A stretch of DNA of 64,000 nucleotides from JBKCUA01 sp046318675 (GCA_046318675.1 JBKCUA010000006.1:1-64000); one strand, 5' to 3'. Shown: positions 1-8,834, counted from the stretch's first letter. Numbers and translations are program-made. Notes: generated by a model not told the origin, from the letters alone.

Positions 1-6
1 TTATAG

Positions 7-141
7 CTGGTTGCACAACTAAAAGTATAGTTGCAACCAGCGCACGGCACAAAGTGCCGCGGCCGAATGGCCGAACAAAAATAACTTATAGCGCGCTGAA
101 GACTTTATCAATGTCTACCGCTAATTACGCAACGCGCTATA
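7..141. repeat. Cluster of short inverted repeats in non-coding DNA
   Basis: No credible gene lies in 1-444. Successive inverted repeats are visible: 7-40 (12-bp arms, 2-nt bulge), 45-59 (6-bp arms, 3-nt loop), 60-73 (5-bp arms, 4-nt loop), and 87-95 pairing with 133-141 (9 bp) around an inner 4-bp stem. Further on are 241-253 (5-bp arms, 3-nt loop), a 14-bp perfect palindrome at 319-332 and a 14-nt unit repeated in tandem at 370-383 and 384-397. The style matches the hairpin-rich stretches near 19.1-19.6 kb and 42.5-43.3 kb. Function unknown. Confidence 0.7.
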
Positions 142-224
142 TAACTGTTTTATCGGAGATCAATTGTTCACAAATGCGTTTAGTGCGTGCGGTTTGTGCA
201 ATCATGCATAAATAGTAGGGTTCT

Positions 225-236
225 GGGGGGGGGGGG
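225..236. repeat. Homopolymer run of 12 G
   Basis: Twelve consecutive G residues in non-coding DNA about 210 bp upstream of the first tRNA gene. Runs of this length are prone to slippage in replication and sequencing. No promoter that the run would clearly space was recognised. Confidence 0.9.
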
Positions 237-444
237 ACGCTATAGCTACTATAAATTCAGGTATAGGCGTGATAAAAGGGTTTAAGTCGTTGTTTCTCAT
301 GTTGGTAGTATAGAGCCGTTTTGTTAACAAAAAATATGTTAATGAGGGTATGTCTTTCCTTACCACCCATCAATTTTTATACCTCAATTTTTATACCCTC
401 TTGCACACCCCGCTCCACCCCGCTATTGTTTATGGCTCAACGGG

Positions 445-521
445 CGGAGCGTAGCGCAGCCTGGTAGCGCACCACTCTGGGGGGGTGGGGGTCGCTGGTT
501 CGAATCCAGTCGCTCCGACCA
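445..521 (+). tRNA. tRNA-Pro (anticodon GGG)
   Basis: A full cloverleaf can be drawn. The 7-bp acceptor stem is 445-451 with 511-517, the anticodon stem is 472-476 with 484-488, and the loop 477-483 carries anticodon GGG, which reads CCC/CCU codons. The T stem is 494-498 with 506-510 around a standard T loop, and the CCA end is encoded at 519-521. The anticodon arm contains seven G in a row (479-485). It is followed 53 bp later by a second proline tRNA with nearly identical arms. Confidence 0.95.
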
Positions 522-574
522 TTGATGGCCTGCCGTTCCGGTCGGCCTCAGCAACACGCGGCATCCTATCACGT

Positions 575-651
575 CGGGGCGTAGCGCAGCCTGGTAGCGC
601 ATCAGCTTCGGGAGCTGAGGGTCGCTGGTTCGAATCCAGTCGCCCCGACCA
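575..651 (+). tRNA. tRNA-Pro (anticodon CGG)
   Basis: Cloverleaf with acceptor stem 575-581/641-647, anticodon loop with CGG (reads CCG), T loop, and encoded CCA at 649-651. D and T arms are identical to the upstream tRNA-Pro(GGG), so the two form a tandem pair with a 130-bp period, probably from duplication. The pair supplies two of the usual three proline isoacceptors; the UGG isoacceptor is not in this window. Confidence 0.95.
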
Positions 652-686
652 TTGTACGATGTCTCGCTTAACGAAAGGCGGAACAC

Positions 687-971
687 ATGGAAACTTTCTG
701 GCTCAGCGTCGGCTTTATCGGTCAAGGTCTGTTCAGCGGCCGTTTCTTAGTGCAATGGTGGTATAGCGAAAAGGCTAAAAAAAGCGTTATTCCATTGATG
801 TTCTGGTATTTTTCTATTGCCGGGGGCATTGTCTTGCTGGCTTATGCCATCGCCCGGCGCGATCCGGTTTTTATTTGCGGTCAGGCTGCCGGGCTGGTAG
901 TATATGGCCGCAATTTATGGCTTATTTACGCGGAACGCCGCCGCCTCACTGTAGGAGAGTCCCTTGATTAA
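687..971 (+). CDS. Small membrane protein of the lipid-A-disaccharide synthase N-terminal (LAB_N) family
   Basis: This 94-residue protein is mostly hydrophobic, with about three membrane segments. It carries the family pattern: an early GFIGQ, FLVQWW near residue 25, a central Ser/Pro-rich turn, GQxxGLxVYxRNLWLI near residue 70, and a charged tail. The domain occurs alone or at the start of LpxB-type proteins and is found near lipid A or glycosyltransferase genes; its biochemical role is not settled. An AAGGCGG ribosome site lies upstream of the ATG. The end overlaps the pepA start by 8 bp, so the two are probably co-transcribed. Confidence 0.85.
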   Translation: METFWLSVGFIGQGLFSGRFLVQWWYSEKAKKSVIPLMFWYFSIAGGIVLLAYAIARRDPVFICGQAAGLVVYGRNLWLIYAERRRLTVGESLD

Positions 972-2472
972 AATTCAATTTTCCAGCATCAGCAATACAT
1001 TAAGTGGAACCATTGTTCTACTTGCACCAGAAAATGAGCCATTGCACGCTCCTGCTGCCGGGATGAAGGATGCTGATCTAAAAAAAATTCGTGAAGCATT
1101 AACCCTCACGCACTTCACTGGAAAAAAAGGCAGCAGTGAGGTACTCATCCGCCCGGCTGGCCTCAATATTGATCGTCTAGTTATTGTCGGCACTGGTAAA
1201 GGTGCAGCTATTACTCCCCTTATCGCCGAACAGGTTGGTGGTGCCGTGTACGCCAAGCTGGCAACGCTAGGGGTGGCGGAAGCTACCGTGGTTCTGTCCC
1301 CTATCAAAGGCTGTCCCGTCCGCGAAGATGAACTGGCCACGCACCTAGCCACCGGGGCGAAGCTGCGCTCCTATAGCTTTGAAAAATATAAAACTAAAAA
1401 GAAAGACGATGCCCCAAAAATAAAATTAGCTCGGCTGACCGTCGCCACGGCCGAATACGGTAAGGCTCGCAAGCTCTTTGGCGTTGGTGAAAAACTGGCG
1501 GAAGCCGTTGCTGCCGTGCGTGATCTTCAGAATGAACCAGCTAATATAATCTACCCTGAAACCTTGGCGCAGGCAGCTGTAGATCTCCTCACTCCCCACG
1601 GCGTTAAAGTGACCGTACTGGGCGAGAAAGAAATGAAAAAACTTGGGATGGGCGCATTGCTTGGCGTTGGGCAAGGCTCAGCGCGGGAGTCAAAATGCGT
1701 TCTGATGGAATACCAAGGTATTGAGAAAAATAACAATTTTCCCTTAGCTTTAGTGGGTAAAGGCGTTACTTTTGACACGGGCGGCATTTCCATAAAGCCA
1801 TCGGCCAACATGGAAGACATGAAGTGGGACATGGGCGGCTCGGCGGTGGTCATTGGCACCCTGCTGGCACTGGCCTCTCGCAAGGCCAAGGTCAATGTGG
1901 CCGGGGCTATCGGCCTTGTCGAAAATATGCCGTCGGGCACGGCCCAGCGTCCTGGAGATGTGGTGAAATCGCTTTCCGGTCAAACCATTGAGGTTCTTAA
2001 CACTGATGCCGAAGGACGGCTTGTCTTGGCCGATGTGCTCTGGCACGCCCAGGAAACGTGGAAACCCAAAACCGTCATTGATTTGGCTACTTTAACTGGA
2101 GCTATTGTTGTCGCCCTTGGGGAAATCACTGGCGGCTTGTTCAGCAACAACGATAAACTCGCCGAAGCCCTATTCCAGGCTGGCGAGGACGTGGGGGAAC
2201 ACCTGTGGCGCCTACCCCTGCGCGAAGACTACGACAAGGACATTGATTGCGACATTGCCGACATGAAAAACATCGGCTCTGGCCGCGGGGGCGGCAGCAT
2301 CACCGCCGCCCAGTTCCTACAACGCTTTATCCAGCCCGGCGTCCAGTGGGGTCACCTCGACATCGCCGGGGTAACCTGGACGAAAAAGGACACCTTCCTC
2401 TGCCCCAAAGGCACCACGGCCTTTGGGCTGCGGATTTTGGATAGTTATATCAGGAACGTGTGGGAGGGGTAG
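964..2472 (+). CDS. pepA: Leucyl aminopeptidase (M17, cytosol aminopeptidase)
   Basis: A 502-residue cytoplasmic metallo-aminopeptidase that removes N-terminal residues from peptides. The C-terminal catalytic domain holds the two-metal site: VGKGVTFDTGG (Lys near 266, Asp near 271), a second Asp in the following KWDMGG stretch, and the signature NTDAEGRL with its Asp, Glu and Arg. Length is normal for the family. The start is TTG, chosen because an AGGAG site lies 7 bp upstream and no ATG fits; it overlaps the preceding gene by 8 bp. The downstream neighbour is convergent, with 17 bp between the stops. Confidence 0.95.
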   Translation: MIKIQFSSISNTLSGTIVLLAPENEPLHAPAAGMKDADLKKIREALTLTHFTGKKGSSEVLIRPAGLNIDRLVIVGTGKGAAITPLIAEQVGGAVYAKLATLGVAEATVVLSPIKGCPVREDELATHLATGAKLRSYSFEKYKTKKKDDAPKIKLARLTVATAEYGKARKLFGVGEKLAEAVAAVRDLQNEPANIIYPETLAQAAVDLLTPHGVKVTVLGEKEMKKLGMGALLGVGQGSARESKCVLMEYQGIEKNNNFPLALVGKGVTFDTGGISIKPSANMEDMKWDMGGSAVVIGTLLALASRKAKVNVAGAIGLVENMPSGTAQRPGDVVKSLSGQTIEVLNTDAEGRLVLADVLWHAQETWKPKTVIDLATLTGAIVVALGEITGGLFSNNDKLAEALFQAGEDVGEHLWRLPLREDYDKDIDCDIADMKNIGSGRGGGSITAAQFLQRFIQPGVQWGHLDIAGVTWTKKDTFLCPKGTTAFGLRILDSYIRNVWEG

Positions 2473-2489
2473 AGCCTGTCCTCTCGCAA

Positions 2490-3692
2490 TCACTGACGCC
2501 CATGACGCTGGAATAATCCCGAAAACACTGTACCAATGGTAGCCAGCCCTAGCCCAGTTGTAGCCGCCGCAGTTCCGCCCACCACAGCCGCAGCCGCAAT
2601 GTCACCTGCCCCACGACTACGCAGCACCTCTGTCGCGTTTGCGGGCAAAGTGTCTTTATTAACTTGCATTAAGCCAGCGTTAGGGTTTTCCAGTGCCAAC
2701 AACCGCAGGCTTTTTGATGCTTGGTGCGGGGCACCAACAATGCCCATGCCTATGAATGGGATACCTTGAGCAACCTTGCCATTATCCGTCACCGCCAACA
2801 CCGTACCCGCGTTCCACGGCTGCGTTTCGCCAAGAGACGTCACCCGGTAACGGTTCCAAGCGTTCGCGCCCACTTCGATAGCCACTGTATTAACTGGATC
2901 TTCATACCAAGCCCGAAATTTATCACGTTCCTGTTTATCGGGAAAAAACTGCCCCGCAAGCGTGCTGTTCATGCGCGGCTCAACACCGATATAATGAACA
3001 CCACGTTCATACGCCACCACCGATGCCGGAATCGTGCCGAGAGACTGCCCCGTTATCGTGTTAATTGGCCCATGCTCTTCCGTAACTTTGTCTGCAAAAT
3101 TCCGCAAGGCCTCCGTCTGCGCCCGCATCCCGTCCAACACCACACTTTTCACATCAGGGAGCCCGTCACGCCCTGCAACGTCTGTCTCTAGCCCCACCAC
3201 AAAAACATGAATCTTGTTTGTTGCCTTTTCCCGATACGCTACGGCCCCAAGACCGCCTTGCTGCGGATCGCGGATACTGTCAATAATTTCAAAAGGCGCA
3301 TCATCATTAATCGCTGTGGAAACAAATTTCGCGCCAAAAGCTTTATCGCCCAAGGGCGCGCTGGCATCCCAGTTTTCTGGCTTAGGCTTTACCCGTTGCC
3401 CGTCTTGTTCAATCAGTCCGGTATTAAACGCACCATACAACAATGTTGCATGGGCGGCTGGCGACATATCGCCAAGCAGAAAAGATTGTTCCGTTAGCGA
3501 AACATCTGTTTCTTTTTTATAAAATTCCCGTGTGGGATCAAGTACAGAGTCCTTGATGGCACCCACCGCAGGAACGACAAGTGCCGCACCTGATGCAGCC
3601 TTCAACGCATTTGCACCTGGCTGTGGGCTGCTACCGAGAAACCTAGACCCGGCAGCTACGCCATGACGACAAGATACGCAGAACTCAACCAT
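2490..3692 (-). CDS. Unknown protein with a lipase-like nucleophile motif
   Basis: A 400-residue protein of no family I can name. Near residues 215-220 it has GQSLG, a GxSxG nucleophile elbow, preceded by a V-F-V-V-G strand and an Asp-rich turn and followed by an Ala/Val helix. This order resembles class-3 lipase or DUF2974-type alpha/beta hydrolases, but no catalytic Asp/His pair is obvious, so the assignment is tentative. The last 40 residues contain an Ala/Gly-rich hydrophobic segment. The written start (ATG, 3692) has a poor ribosome site. An ATG at 3727 in another frame encodes a signal-peptide-like 23 residues that ends just where this frame becomes plausible, so a frameshift is possible. 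Confidence 0.6.
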   Translation of the reverse strand: MVEFCVSCRHGVAAGSRFLGSSPQPGANALKAASGAALVVPAVGAIKDSVLDPTREFYKKETDVSLTEQSFLLGDMSPAAHATLLYGAFNTGLIEQDGQRVKPKPENWDASAPLGDKAFGAKFVSTAINDDAPFEIIDSIRDPQQGGLGAVAYREKATNKIHVFVVGLETDVAGRDGLPDVKSVVLDGMRAQTEALRNFADKVTEEHGPINTITGQSLGTIPASVVAYERGVHYIGVEPRMNSTLAGQFFPDKQERDKFRAWYEDPVNTVAIEVGANAWNRYRVTSLGETQPWNAGTVLAVTDNGKVAQGIPFIGMGIVGAPHQASKSLRLLALENPNAGLMQVNKDTLPANATEVLRSRGAGDIAAAAVVGGTAAATTGLGLATIGTVFSGLFQRHGRQ

Positions 3693-3762
3693 AGCCCTAC
3701 ATTTTTTAGGTTATCTTTCAAACTCATAATGCCAACCTATTTGTTGATTGAATTGCCGCCAC

Positions 3763-4593
3763 CTACCGCCCCGCTTGCATCGCCGCAATCGTACCCGCCA
3801 CCTGCGCTGCAGCCACCTTTGCGCCGCCCAGCGGCCGCCGGGTTTTGCCCCGCTCAATAAACTCGATGATGGCCGTGCCGTCGTCACGAGGTGCCACGCG
3901 CAGCTGCACCTGCCAGGTAGGGCTTAAACCCTCAGCAAGACGGGATTTGGAGTACAGCAGGATGCTGAGCTTATCCTCACCAGGAATCGACACCCGGGGA
4001 AATTCGCGGTGCAGTTTATCCAGCACGTTGCGGGCCACGGCGGCGGTGGGCCAGATCTTGCCCTTTTTAATGGCGATCATGGCCGGGTGACCCCAATTTG
4101 GGTGCGGACGCACGGGGCGTTTGCGCTGAGGGTGTTTGGCCGCCGGGATGGCTAGCTTGATGGCCTTGATGGTAAAGAGTTTCTCATTAAGGGCTTCCAC
4201 GTGGAGTACGGCAAAATTGCCCAAGGCATTTTCGGCCTCTTCCTCCGGCGTGACGGCGTAGCCACGAATCCACAAAGTCAGGGTTTCCCGGTCATCGGTG
4301 CTCTCGTCATGGGAAGCGAACAGCTCGCGCAGCTGGCTCAACTTCGCCATGGCTAGGGCTTTGTCCGGCAGGCGGTATTTACCGCTCAGTGCCGCGTCCA
4401 CCAACACGTGGCCGACAAAGGCAAAACGCTGCGCCTTCGGGACATCAACAACAAGGGGGACAGCCTCTAAGGGGACGGTATCCGCCATGTTTTCGGCCTC
4501 AACGACACTAAGGGGCAGACCGTCTGCAATCGCTGAGAGACTGCCACCATTAAAATTAAATGTGCTCATGGTCACAATTATACCATGGTTCAT
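3763..4593 (-). CDS. Hypothetical protein
   Basis: A 276-residue soluble protein not recognised as any family. The start may instead be the second Met (4569), which gives 268 residues. The N-terminal third is acidic and the middle is basic and Pro-rich (PQRKRPVRPHPNWGHP). The last part has beta-strand-like segments ending in an Ala-rich helix. No signal peptide or membrane segment is seen. Base composition matches the neighbours. It lies 35 bp upstream of the possible 3727 start of the lipase-like gene on the same strand, so they may share a transcript. Confidence 0.7.
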   Translation of the reverse strand: MNHGIIVTMSTFNFNGGSLSAIADGLPLSVVEAENMADTVPLEAVPLVVDVPKAQRFAFVGHVLVDAALSGKYRLPDKALAMAKLSQLRELFASHDESTDDRETLTLWIRGYAVTPEEEAENALGNFAVLHVEALNEKLFTIKAIKLAIPAAKHPQRKRPVRPHPNWGHPAMIAIKKGKIWPTAAVARNVLDKLHREFPRVSIPGEDKLSILLYSKSRLAEGLSPTWQVQLRVAPRDDGTAIIEFIERGKTRRPLGGAKVAAAQVAGTIAAMQAGR

Positions 4594-4600
4594 AAAAAAA

Positions 4601-4634
4601 TAAACTAAAAAATTAATTTTAATTTTTTAGTTTA
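4601..4634 (-). terminator. AT-rich perfect inverted repeat at the sppA stop
   Basis: Arms of 14 bp (4601-4614 and 4621-4634) flank a 6-nt AT loop. The stem overlaps the sppA stop codon and is almost wholly A/T, with T runs on either strand. It could end sppA transcription or act as a weak bidirectional terminator; the low G+C makes the stem unstable. Confidence 0.5.
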
Positions 4635-6408
4635 TTGCGGGGATAATAGCACGAGCTTGGAGATGTGTGCGCGAAGAAAGACCTAGCCATGCTATCACAT
4701 GTGTTTGAAGTGTATGACCAACCCACTGACCCAAGAATCCAGCCCATGGCATACGTGGCCTTGGATACAGGGTTACTTCAACACGATCGTCAGCCTTCAA
4801 ATCCGCCGCCTGCCGAGCCTCGGCCAAGGCATCCTCTAACCCACCAACTTTATCCACTAACTTGCGATCCAAGGCCTCAGAACCAAAAAAGACTTTACCA
4901 CCGGCGACCGTCGCAATCTGATTAGCATCCATTTCCCGCGCCTCAGCCACCATATCCTTAAAGGCTCTATAACTGGCATCTATCTGACGGTTAAACTCCT
5001 GCCTCTCGGTGTCTGAGAACGGCGTCAAGGGACTCCACATATAGGCCAGCGCGCCGATGCCCACGCGATCCGTGTTAATTTTCAATTTTTCCGCCAACCC
5101 TTGGGCGACAATTTTGCCCCCCAGAACGCCTATTGATCCCACAATCGTCGTTGGTGCCGCGATTATAGTATCCCCGCCAATGGCCAGCATATACCCCCCC
5201 GACGCCGCCACATCCCCAAGACTAATAATCACCGGCTTGGTATCCCGCAGCACGGCAATCGCCGCCCGCAAGGTATCCGAGGGCGTAAACCCACCGCCGG
5301 GGCTGTTAATTCGCAGCACGACAGCTTTCACCGTCTCATCATCGGCCAATTCCCGGAACACATCCTGAAAATCAGGCGCATTGATAACGGCATTATCCGA
5401 ACCTGTGGGAATATTGGCATCACGCACAATCTCACCATTCAGGTATACCAAGGCAATATGGGTTTTATTTTTATCTTTTTTATTCATATCATTTAAAAAA
5501 TTATGCTTTTTAGCAGCAACAGAAGCATGGTATTCCGCTAACGATACCTGCCAATCCTCGACTGTAACTCCCTCCTCGTCGCTGACTAAGGAACTCAGTT
5601 TTTCTTCTAACTCATGAATATAGCCAAGATTATCAACCAGTTTAGAGGCCACAGCCTCTTTACCCAAAAAAGTGCCCTTGCTGAGCAACCCAGGCAAGCC
5701 CGCCGTATCAGGACGGTTTTTCTGTACCTGAGGCTGGATCAAATCCATATAGCCTTGAATCAACTTAACGATCTCCCGTCGATGCGCCGGGGTAAAGCCG
5801 TTTTCAGTAACAATATTAAAAGCCGTTTTATCTTCATCACGACGAACAAAGTCAGCGCGCACCCCCAAATTCGCTAAGGCATCCTTAAAAAAAGGTACTT
5901 CTACCCCTGCCCCAAGTAACGCCAGCATACCATAAGGCTGCATCCAGATTTCATCACCATAGCTAGCCGCCAAGTACTTAAGCAAACTGTTTTCACCCTC
6001 TGAAAAGGTTTCCGCAAAGGCAAATACCGGCTTGCCTGCCTTACGCAGCGCAATTAACTTATTTCCTATCTCCTGAACCGTAACAGGATCAAAGGCCAAA
6101 TCGGAAACATTCAGCAGTACTGCCTTAACTCTCTCATCCGTCACCGCATGATTTAAACTTATCAAAGCATTGTACAAATCGAGCTGCTGTGGCTCACCCA
6201 AAAGTTTTGCTAAAAAGGGATCCGTTGGCGCAGTGCTCAGTGCCTGTCCCGCATCAATAGTTAACACAAAACTCTTGGGGAGAGCATGATGTTCACCTTC
6301 CGGGCGGAACGATAACACCAATGCTACGCAGCCCGCAAAACCCAGCAAGCTCATCACCCCAAAGGTAAAAACCAAGCGGCGCAACCATTTACCCATAAAA
6401 CGAAGCAT
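4627..6408 (-). CDS. sppA: Signal peptide peptidase SppA, 67-kDa type
   Basis: A 593-residue membrane-anchored Ser/Lys protease that degrades cleaved signal peptides. It has an N-terminal anchor (about residues 8-32) and two ClpP-fold repeats. The general-base Lys is likely in RDEDKTAF near residue 192, and the nucleophile Ser is in GDVAASGGY near residue 400, followed by GSIGVLGG. The N-lobe retains only the fold, as usual for the long type. An AGGAG site lies upstream of the ATG. It is the last gene of a run with aroC (28-bp gap) and fabI. Confidence 0.93.
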   Translation of the reverse strand: MLRFMGKWLRRLVFTFGVMSLLGFAGCVALVLSFRPEGEHHALPKSFVLTIDAGQALSTAPTDPFLAKLLGEPQQLDLYNALISLNHAVTDERVKAVLLNVSDLAFDPVTVQEIGNKLIALRKAGKPVFAFAETFSEGENSLLKYLAASYGDEIWMQPYGMLALLGAGVEVPFFKDALANLGVRADFVRRDEDKTAFNIVTENGFTPAHRREIVKLIQGYMDLIQPQVQKNRPDTAGLPGLLSKGTFLGKEAVASKLVDNLGYIHELEEKLSSLVSDEEGVTVEDWQVSLAEYHASVAAKKHNFLNDMNKKDKNKTHIALVYLNGEIVRDANIPTGSDNAVINAPDFQDVFRELADDETVKAVVLRINSPGGGFTPSDTLRAAIAVLRDTKPVIISLGDVAASGGYMLAIGGDTIIAAPTTIVGSIGVLGGKIVAQGLAEKLKINTDRVGIGALAYMWSPLTPFSDTERQEFNRQIDASYRAFKDMVAEAREMDANQIATVAGGKVFFGSEALDRKLVDKVGGLEDALAEARQAADLKADDRVEVTLYPRPRMPWAGFLGQWVGHTLQTHVIAWLGLSSRTHLQARAIIPAIN

Positions 6409-6436
6409 CAGTACTCTCCTTGAATTTAATATCGCT

Positions 6437-7510
6437 TTAACCGATTAATGCCCGATGCCGCAAGAACTGATCTGCAAGCACGCAGGCAACCATTGCCTCG
6501 GCCACCGGCACGGCTCGAATGGCCACGCAGGGATCATGGCGACCTTTGGTCTGCACGTCTATCTCCTCACCCGTCTGATTAATACTGCGCCGCGAGGTCA
6601 AAATGCTGCTGGTCGGTTTAATGGCGCAGCGTACCACCAGCGGCTGACCCGTGGACACGCCACCTAAAACACCCCCGGCGTTGTTGCTGAGAAAATGGGG
6701 GCCACCATCGAGATTGATACGAATTTCATCAGCATTATCGCTGCCCCGCAGCCGCGCAGCCGCAAAGCCCGCGCCAACCTCAACGCCCTTCACCGCATTA
6801 ATCCCCATCAGGGCATGAGCCAGTTCCGCGTCCAGCTTGGCGTAGAGCGGGCTTCCCCACCCGGCGGGTAGTCCCGTCACCGTCACCTCCACAATCCCGC
6901 CCAACGAATCCCCGGCCTTACGCGCCGCATCAAGGTCATTCTCCCACGTCTTGGCCGCTACTGGATCGGGGCAAAAAAACGGGTTTGTATCAATGACCGC
7001 ATCATCCCACCGCGCGGCCTCCACGGCATGGCCACCCATTTCGACTAGCGCGCCGCGAAACATAATTTTATCCCCTAGAACTTTACGCGCCACCGCCCCC
7101 GCCGCCACGCGTACCGCTGTCTCCCGCGCCGAAGAACGTCCGCCGCCGCGATAATCGCGGATGCCGTACTTGGCCTGCCAACTGAAATCCGCATGGCCGG
7201 GACGAAAGCTATCTTTAATATCATTATAATCTTTACTGCGCTGATCCTCATTGGCAATCAGCAATGCCACCGGTGCCCCTGTCGTTTGCCCATCAAACAC
7301 GCCGGAAAGAATTTGCACCCTGTCGGCTTCTTGCCGCTGGGTCACAAAGCGCGACTGCCCTGGACGGCGCCGATCAAGAAACGGTTGTATATCGGCCTCG
7401 GATAGCAACAAGCGCGGCGGCACCCCGTCCACGACACAGCCTATAGCAGAGCCATGGCTTTCACCAAAACTGGTAAACCGGAACAGATGGCCAAAGGTGT
7501 TGAAACTCAT
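6437..7510 (-). CDS. aroC: Chorismate synthase
   Basis: A 357-residue cytoplasmic enzyme that converts 5-enolpyruvylshikimate-3-phosphate to chorismate with reduced FMN, the last shikimate step. All three family signatures are present: GESHGSAIGC near residue 17, the GRSSARETAVRVAAG region near residue 125, and RHDPC near residue 325. Normal length. The start overlaps the fabI stop by 4 bp (ATGA), so translation is probably coupled. Confidence 0.97.
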   Translation of the reverse strand: MSFNTFGHLFRFTSFGESHGSAIGCVVDGVPPRLLLSEADIQPFLDRRRPGQSRFVTQRQEADRVQILSGVFDGQTTGAPVALLIANEDQRSKDYNDIKDSFRPGHADFSWQAKYGIRDYRGGGRSSARETAVRVAAGAVARKVLGDKIMFRGALVEMGGHAVEAARWDDAVIDTNPFFCPDPVAAKTWENDLDAARKAGDSLGGIVEVTVTGLPAGWGSPLYAKLDAELAHALMGINAVKGVEVGAGFAAARLRGSDNADEIRINLDGGPHFLSNNAGGVLGGVSTGQPLVVRCAIKPTSSILTSRRSINQTGEEIDVQTKGRHDPCVAIRAVPVAEAMVACVLADQFLRHRALIG

Positions 7511-8325
7511 GCGTCTTTAGCGACACTTATATCTGGAGCATCCACCGCCTTCATTCCCACCACATGATACCCGGCATCCACATGGAGAATTTCCCCGGTC
7601 ACCCCTGATGCCAACTCTGAAAGCAGGAACAACGCTGCCTTACCCACCTCATCTTGGGTCACGTTGCGGCGCAGCGGGGCATTATACTGATTCCATTTGA
7701 GAATGTAGCGAAAATCGCCAATACCTGCTGCCGCCAAAGTACGAATTGGCCCGGCCGAAATACCGTTGACGCGAATATTGCGCTTGCCGTAATCCGCCGC
7801 CAGATACCGCACCGACGCCTCTAGCGCCGCCTTAGCCACGCCCATTACGTTGTAATGCGGCATGACTTTTTCCGCGCCGTAATAGCTGAGGGTTATCAGG
7901 CTCCCCCCCTCCGGCATCAGGGCAGCCGCCCGCCGGGCGATGGCCGTAAAGGAATAACAGGATATATCCAAACTGTTGCGAAAATTCTCACGGCTAGTGT
8001 CGGCGTAATCACCCTTGAGCTCGTCCTTGTCCGAAAACGCCACCGCGTGCACCACCCCGTCCACCGTACCCCAAGCACTTTTTACGTGGGCAAAGGCAGC
8101 ATCAAGGCTGGCGTCGCTGCCCACATCGCACTGATAAAGTTCTTTTACCCCAAGCGCCTCCGCCAGCGGCTTTACCCGTTTCAACAGTACCTCGTTCTGA
8201 TAGGCAAAGGCCAAGGTTGCCCCCGCCGCCGCCAGATTCTCAGCAATGCCGTAGGCAATGGACTTGTCGTTCGCCACCCCAAAAATAAGGTATTTTTTCC
8301 CGCGCAGATCGAGCAACGCTCCCAT
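7507..8325 (-). CDS. fabI: Enoyl-[acyl-carrier-protein] reductase (NADH)
   Basis: A 272-residue short-chain dehydrogenase-like enzyme that performs the last reduction of the fatty-acid elongation cycle. The N-terminal cofactor motif GVANDKSIAYGIA is typical of FabI, and the active-site Tyr-x6-Lys is in YNVMGVAK near residues 155-165. An AGGAG site sits 8 bp before the ATG. It leads the fabI-aroC-sppA run. Confidence 0.96.
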   Translation of the reverse strand: MGALLDLRGKKYLIFGVANDKSIAYGIAENLAAAGATLAFAYQNEVLLKRVKPLAEALGVKELYQCDVGSDASLDAAFAHVKSAWGTVDGVVHAVAFSDKDELKGDYADTSRENFRNSLDISCYSFTAIARRAAALMPEGGSLITLSYYGAEKVMPHYNVMGVAKAALEASVRYLAADYGKRNIRVNGISAGPIRTLAAAGIGDFRYILKWNQYNAPLRRNVTQDEVGKAALFLLSELASGVTGEILHVDAGYHVVGMKAVDAPDISVAKDA

Positions 8326-8387
8326 AGATTCATCTCCTGTCAGGGTTGTGTAACCAGAAATAACGTCTGGTCAACGGGATTCCTTCA

Positions 8388-8831
8388 TTATCGAACACTA
8401 TCCTGCACCCGCTGCGCTATCCGATTCTCAAACGCCTGCACCATTGCATGGACAATTTCGGTGAACAGGCCGCTGGCAAGATGCTGCAACAGGCGGCTGC
8501 GGAATTCAAAATCAATGCAAAAATCGACACGGCAGCCGCCTTCCGGCGTGGCGGAAAAACTCCACGTATTTTCTAAGTGTTTAAATGGCCCCGACAAATA
8601 CTCAATCCGCACGCTTTGGTTGGGCACAAGATGCACGCGGCTGGTGTAGCTTTCCCGCAGGACTTTATACCCAATAACTAAATCCGCTGTAAAACTATCT
8701 TCGCCACAATCATAAACACGGCTGGCCAAACACCACGGCAGGAATTCCGGGTATCGTTCCACATCAGCAACAACATCAAAAACCGCTGGCACAGAATAGG
8801 GCAGAACCCGGCTTTCCTCATGGCGGGGCAT
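8388..8831 (-). CDS. RatA/Coq10-type START-domain protein
   Basis: A 147-residue single-domain protein of the polyketide cyclase/START fold. Family marks are the opening ESRVLPYS strand, then VADVERYPEFLPWC near residues 20-40 and LENTWSF in the middle, with a C-terminal helix. In mitochondria Coq10 binds ubiquinone; in E. coli the RatA homologue was reported as a ribosome-association toxin, but most homologues are likely lipid or quinone binders. It starts 3 bp after the glycosyltransferase gene and is probably translated with it. Confidence 0.88.
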   Translation of the reverse strand: MPRHEESRVLPYSVPAVFDVVADVERYPEFLPWCLASRVYDCGEDSFTADLVIGYKVLRESYTSRVHLVPNQSVRIEYLSGPFKHLENTWSFSATPEGGCRVDFCIDFEFRSRLLQHLASGLFTEIVHAMVQAFENRIAQRVQDSVR

Positions 8832-8834
8832 CGT

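Noticed and set aside
423..725. Open frame antisense to both proline tRNAs (about 100 codons)
   Set aside because: It is the translated complement of the tRNA genes, a well-known source of false proteins; both tRNAs fold perfectly.
485..766. Sense open frame across the two tRNAs
   Set aside because: It covers tRNA sequence and enters the LAB_N gene in the wrong frame; no ribosome site.
7855..8649. 264-codon plus-strand frame opposite fabI and the RatA-like gene
   Set aside because: Antisense shadow of two clear genes, with low-quality Arg/His-rich product.
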